From the NCBI GenBank assembly GCA_018064885.1, contig JAGHUI010000023.1, forward strand, positions 83,909 through 147,908: DNA of 64,000 nt. Reading direction: 5' to 3'. Every line of letters starts with the position of its first letter. Position 1 is the first letter of the stretch. Below are positions 61,331 through 64,000 of the stretch, in pieces. The DNA comes from Candidatus Minthosoma equi. Lineage in GTDB: Bacteria; Bacteroidota; Bacteroidia; Bacteroidales; Bacteroidaceae. The position numbers and the translations under genes were made by a program. A model generated the notes under the pieces. The model was not told the origin of the DNA. It worked only from the letters and a program-made list of their open reading frames with translations, and made no database searches.

Positions 61331-63754
61331 ATGAAGAAAACTTTTACTTTAATTTTAGCATTGGTTGCTTCTATGTTTATTTGCAATCAAGCTTTTGCTG
61401 ACGGCTATCACACCGTCACACTTCAGTCAGAAAAAGCTGACTGGCAATCCACAAGCCAAGAGTTCTCACTCAGCTCTATTGCTGAAGAACTCAACACAAC
61501 AGCCGACGGCCTTCACTCAGCCATCTTGGAATGGGTAGGCGCAGGCTATGCTACCGACTTCTACACTCTCCTTGACCAGGCAGGCGAATGGAGCAGCTCA
61601 AGAGGTTCTGCAGGCGACGGAGCTTTCTACATTGACACTAACGGTGTGATGCAGGATGGCTGGGGATCAGCAGTTGCCTACGCTCGTCTCGACTATGATG
61701 AGGAGAATCTCTACATCACTATCGGTCAGACTCCATCAGCTGCTAACGGCGACCAGATCAAGTGTATGGTTTCCCTCTTCTACAACGAGCAGCGAGTTAC
61801 TTTCAACGTAACAATGGACATTAAGGCACCTGACGGTCCTGATGTTGAGCAGGTTACAAAGATTGCAGACCTTGACGTTGTTGAGCACATCACTTTCGAA
61901 GCCACTCAAGAGCCAAACAACGACTGGGCATCAACTGATTACAGCGTTCCAACCGAAGGCATCGCTTCAAAGCTTGGCATTGACAACGAAACACTCGTTA
62001 AGTACTTCAAGGCAACTCTCTACGCAAAGAAATACGACGGTTTGACAGAAAACTGGAGCGAAGACCTCACAAACGAGTTCACAGCAACTCCATCACCAGG
62101 CTTCTGGTTCAGCGGCGGTGTTTTCCTCAACGAGAGCGAGGAGGAAAGCATGGAATTGACTCAGTCTCCTTATGCTGGCAGCAACAAATTCTGGGTTGCA
62201 GGCATTGACTTCGATCCTGAAGCTGATGCTGTAAACGTAGGCATTGGCCAGTACCCTGATGCATGGAAGCTTGGCGAGTGCCGCACTGCCGACCTCTACA
62301 TTGTATATGGCAAGAAAGCTTACATCATCACATTCAAGATTACTGTTGACGTAGCCGACCTTGACCCAATCACAAACTACACAAAGGTTGGCGGCGAGCA
62401 GGTTGTTATCGACCGTGACCCACGCAACGGCTGGGATGTCCTTGACGAGCACATCTTCAGCATGGACAATGTTATCAAGGCATTTGCAGAAGCTGGCATG
62501 GAAGTAACTAAGGACGACCTCGTTCTCTCAGGTATTGACAAGTACGAAAGCGTTACAACTAATTATACTGCTGATGCTCCAGGTTTCTGGCTCTCATCAG
62601 AAGGCAAGGTTCAGTATTACTCTGACGGCGGCAAGGCATACTTCGTTGATTACTTCACAGGAGAAGAAGGCGACACACTTGCTGTAGGCAACATGCCTGG
62701 TCAGTTTGATGGCGGCGAGATTCTCGGAGGAAGCCTTTACCTCATCAGCGGTGACAAGTATTATGAGTTTGAGATGACTGTGAACATCGCTAAGCCATCA
62801 TACACACTCGAAACTTGCGAAATCATCGAAAAGGACATCACAGTTCAGGTTATTCCATCAAGCAGCGCATGGCAGATGGATCAGACTACAGACATGACTG
62901 CTATTGAAGAGATTCTTGGCACATCAAGCGCTGTGCTCTATGGTGTTACAGATGCTGGCGCAATCACCAATGCATACTCTGTAAGCGAAGCTACAACATA
63001 CGGCGGCGGCGGTTTCTGGATGTCACCAGAGGACGAGGCACACAATGCATACGCAGCAGGCTATAGCGGCACAGGCGCATTCGCAATGTGGTACTACGAA
63101 AGCGAGATCAAGTGGTTCAACGTTCCTGGATTCCGCAACGCAGGCGAAGAGACATACAGCACATTCTACTTCGCTAACCTTTGGGATGGAAAAGCTGTTA
63201 AGATGAACCTCACTCTCAAGTTCGTTGACAAGGTAACAGAGATTAAGGCTGCAGGCGAAGAGGACGTTCCTGTTGCTGCTCGCGACGAGGAAAACAAGGA
63301 CTATGCTGAAGTTGCCATCAATATGGAAGCATGCTGCAAGGCTCTCGGATGCACAGAAGAGCAGTTCGCAGAAAATGGCAAATGGGCAGTAATGACAGCG
63401 GAAGGCGAGATGTTCTCAGACGACTTCGACGAAATCTATGGTTATTCACTCGATGCAAACGGCTTTGCAGCAGACTTCGCAGAAGCATCTGTAATGGTTG
63501 GTTACTTCGACGGTACTATCCGTTCATGGGTAATCAACGATGCTGACATTGACAATCAGTACAAGGTGAACCTCTATGCACAGTACGGAACAAAGACATA
63601 CGTATTCCACATCATTGTCAACGCTCCAACAGCCATCAGCAGCATCAATGCAGCAAACGCAAAAACAGGAAAGATCTACGATCTCTCAGGTCGTTGCATC
63701 AGCAACCCAGCAAAGGGCATCTACATCCAGGATGGCAAAAAGTACATTCGTTAA
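61331..63754 (+). CDS. Secreted DUF4859 repeat protein
   Basis: 807 residues: signal peptide (to about AFA, residue 23), then five degenerate DUF4859-type repeats of about 110-165 residues (roughly 28-166, 173-338, 345-488, 490-640, 645-755). Repeats 2-4 carry a GFW(F/L/M) core motif, repeat 1 has AFYIDTNG and repeat 5 has GFAADF instead. The last 45 residues, KIYDLSGRCISNPAKGIYI, resemble the truncated type IX-secretion-like C-terminal segment common in Prevotella. No catalytic motif; carbohydrate binding or adhesion is inferred from the family. A terminator follows at 63779. Confidence 0.9.
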   Translation: MKKTFTLILALVASMFICNQAFADGYHTVTLQSEKADWQSTSQEFSLSSIAEELNTTADGLHSAILEWVGAGYATDFYTLLDQAGEWSSSRGSAGDGAFYIDTNGVMQDGWGSAVAYARLDYDEENLYITIGQTPSAANGDQIKCMVSLFYNEQRVTFNVTMDIKAPDGPDVEQVTKIADLDVVEHITFEATQEPNNDWASTDYSVPTEGIASKLGIDNETLVKYFKATLYAKKYDGLTENWSEDLTNEFTATPSPGFWFSGGVFLNESEEESMELTQSPYAGSNKFWVAGIDFDPEADAVNVGIGQYPDAWKLGECRTADLYIVYGKKAYIITFKITVDVADLDPITNYTKVGGEQVVIDRDPRNGWDVLDEHIFSMDNVIKAFAEAGMEVTKDDLVLSGIDKYESVTTNYTADAPGFWLSSEGKVQYYSDGGKAYFVDYFTGEEGDTLAVGNMPGQFDGGEILGGSLYLISGDKYYEFEMTVNIAKPSYTLETCEIIEKDITVQVIPSSSAWQMDQTTDMTAIEEILGTSSAVLYGVTDAGAITNAYSVSEATTYGGGGFWMSPEDEAHNAYAAGYSGTGAFAMWYYESEIKWFNVPGFRNAGEETYSTFYFANLWDGKAVKMNLTLKFVDKVTEIKAAGEEDVPVAARDEENKDYAEVAINMEACCKALGCTEEQFAENGKWAVMTAEGEMFSDDFDEIYGYSLDANGFAADFAEASVMVGYFDGTIRSWVINDADIDNQYKVNLYAQYGTKTYVFHIIVNAPTAISSINAANAKTGKIYDLSGRCISNPAKGIYIQDGKKYIR

Positions 63755-63778
63755 CACAAAATGCACTAAACAATAGGA

Positions 63779-63818
63779 AAAACGCTGGCAGAAAGATACG
63801 TTTCTGTCAGCGTTTTAC
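63779..63818 (+). terminator. Terminator after the DUF4859 gene
   Basis: AACGCTGGCAGAAA pairs with TTTCTGTCAGCGTT (14 bp with one G-T pair, 6-nt loop), then TTTTAC. Confidence 0.9.
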
Positions 63819-63846
63819 TTATTATGCAAAAAAAACTGCCAAAAGT

Positions 63847-63877
63847 TTTGTGTAATAGGAAAAAAGTCGTACCTTTG
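63847..63877 (+). promoter_or_regulatory. Promoter of tRNA-Phe
   Basis: TTTG (63847-63850), 19 bp, TACCTTTG (63870-63877), ending 48 bp before the tRNA. Confidence 0.85.
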
Positions 63878-63925
63878 CACTCGCAAAACGGGAAAACCTA
63901 TTGCAAAAAGACAAATCAAGGTGTT

Positions 63926-63998
63926 GGTGCCATAGCTCAGTTGGTAGAGCATCGGACTGAAAATCCGTGTGTCCCCGGTTCGAATCCTGGTGGTACCA
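63926..63998 (+). tRNA. tRNA-Phe (anticodon GAA)
   Basis: 73 nt: acceptor GGTGCCA with TGGTACC (one G-T pair), anticodon loop CTGAAAA with GAA, T-loop TTCGAAT. The T-stem has a C-T mismatch and the top anticodon-stem pair is T-T, slightly unusual. The window ends 2 nt after it, so a following tRNA cluster may be cut off. Confidence 0.93.
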
Positions 63999-64000
63999 CA

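Noticed and set aside
61842..62045. Ser/Thr-rich 67-codon frame
   Set aside because: Out-of-frame shadow inside the DUF4859 gene.

Overview
The window looks like a chromosome segment from a Bacteroidota bacterium, most probably a Prevotellaceae (rumen or gut Prevotella-like) species. Signs of this are many promoters of the Bacteroidota type (TTTG, about 19-21 bp, TAnnTTTG), few clear Shine-Dalgarno sequences, and marker families such as GldH, DUF3316, DUF4421, DUF4837, DUF4859 and DUF5020. The RicT-type PSP1 protein with a basic tail, the paaK/ior fermentation cluster and the BY-kinase exopolysaccharide locus fit the same group. The species is an inference; no rRNA is present.

Layout. 1-14.2 kb (minus strand) is a surface-polysaccharide operon: Wza-like exporter lipoprotein, Wzc-like BY-kinase, two Wzt-like ABC ATPases, one Wzm-like permease, five glycosyltransferases, a DegT-type sugar aminotransferase, a small DMT membrane protein and a beta-barrel protein. 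14.2-21.3 kb (minus) holds pectin/rhamnogalacturonan enzymes (CE12 esterase, GH2, GH105) with a 2x[4Fe-4S] ferredoxin and a DUF4837 lipoprotein between them. A GH28 at 47.7-49.1 kb completes the set. 21.4-26.4 kb (plus) is housekeeping: purine permease and DUF5020 outer-membrane channel, folP, diadenylate cyclase, murF.

26.4-31.2 kb is an AT-richer accessory island. It has a strongly structured leader, a 48-codon stump resembling the N-terminus of a PLD-domain helicase, several unknown small genes, a TerB-like protein, a 43-codon 3' stump of a lost gene, a stand-alone DprA-like protein, a MntA/HepT (MNT-HEPN) toxin-antitoxin pair and a decayed second MNT tail. It ends at a tRNA-Leu. It reads as a gutted defence locus refilled with small cargo.

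31.4-36.5 kb carries three outer-membrane proteins; 36.6-43.7 kb pta-ackA, a type IIA topoisomerase A subunit, DUF3316 and an S41 peptidase. 43.7-47.6 kb (minus) is gldH-ricT-holB and metF. 49.8-56.4 kb (minus) is a complete arylpyruvate/arylacetate module: iorA, iorB, paaK, ACT-domain protein, a second paaK and an aminotransferase. It can link aromatic amino acids, arylpyruvates, arylacetyl-CoA and arylacetates in either direction. 56.5-59.3 kb holds a Na+/solute symporter and a porin. 59.4-64 kb holds DUF4833, a PaaI-type thioesterase, a PHP hydrolase, a five-repeat DUF4859 secreted protein and a tRNA-Phe.

Most worth a second look: the switch-like leader and gene stumps at 26.8-29.4 kb, the MNT-HEPN duplication, the interspersed 32-bp palindrome, the 11-unit heptamer repeat in the polysaccharide locus, the paired Wzt ATPases sharing one permease, and an IorA without its ferredoxin domain.
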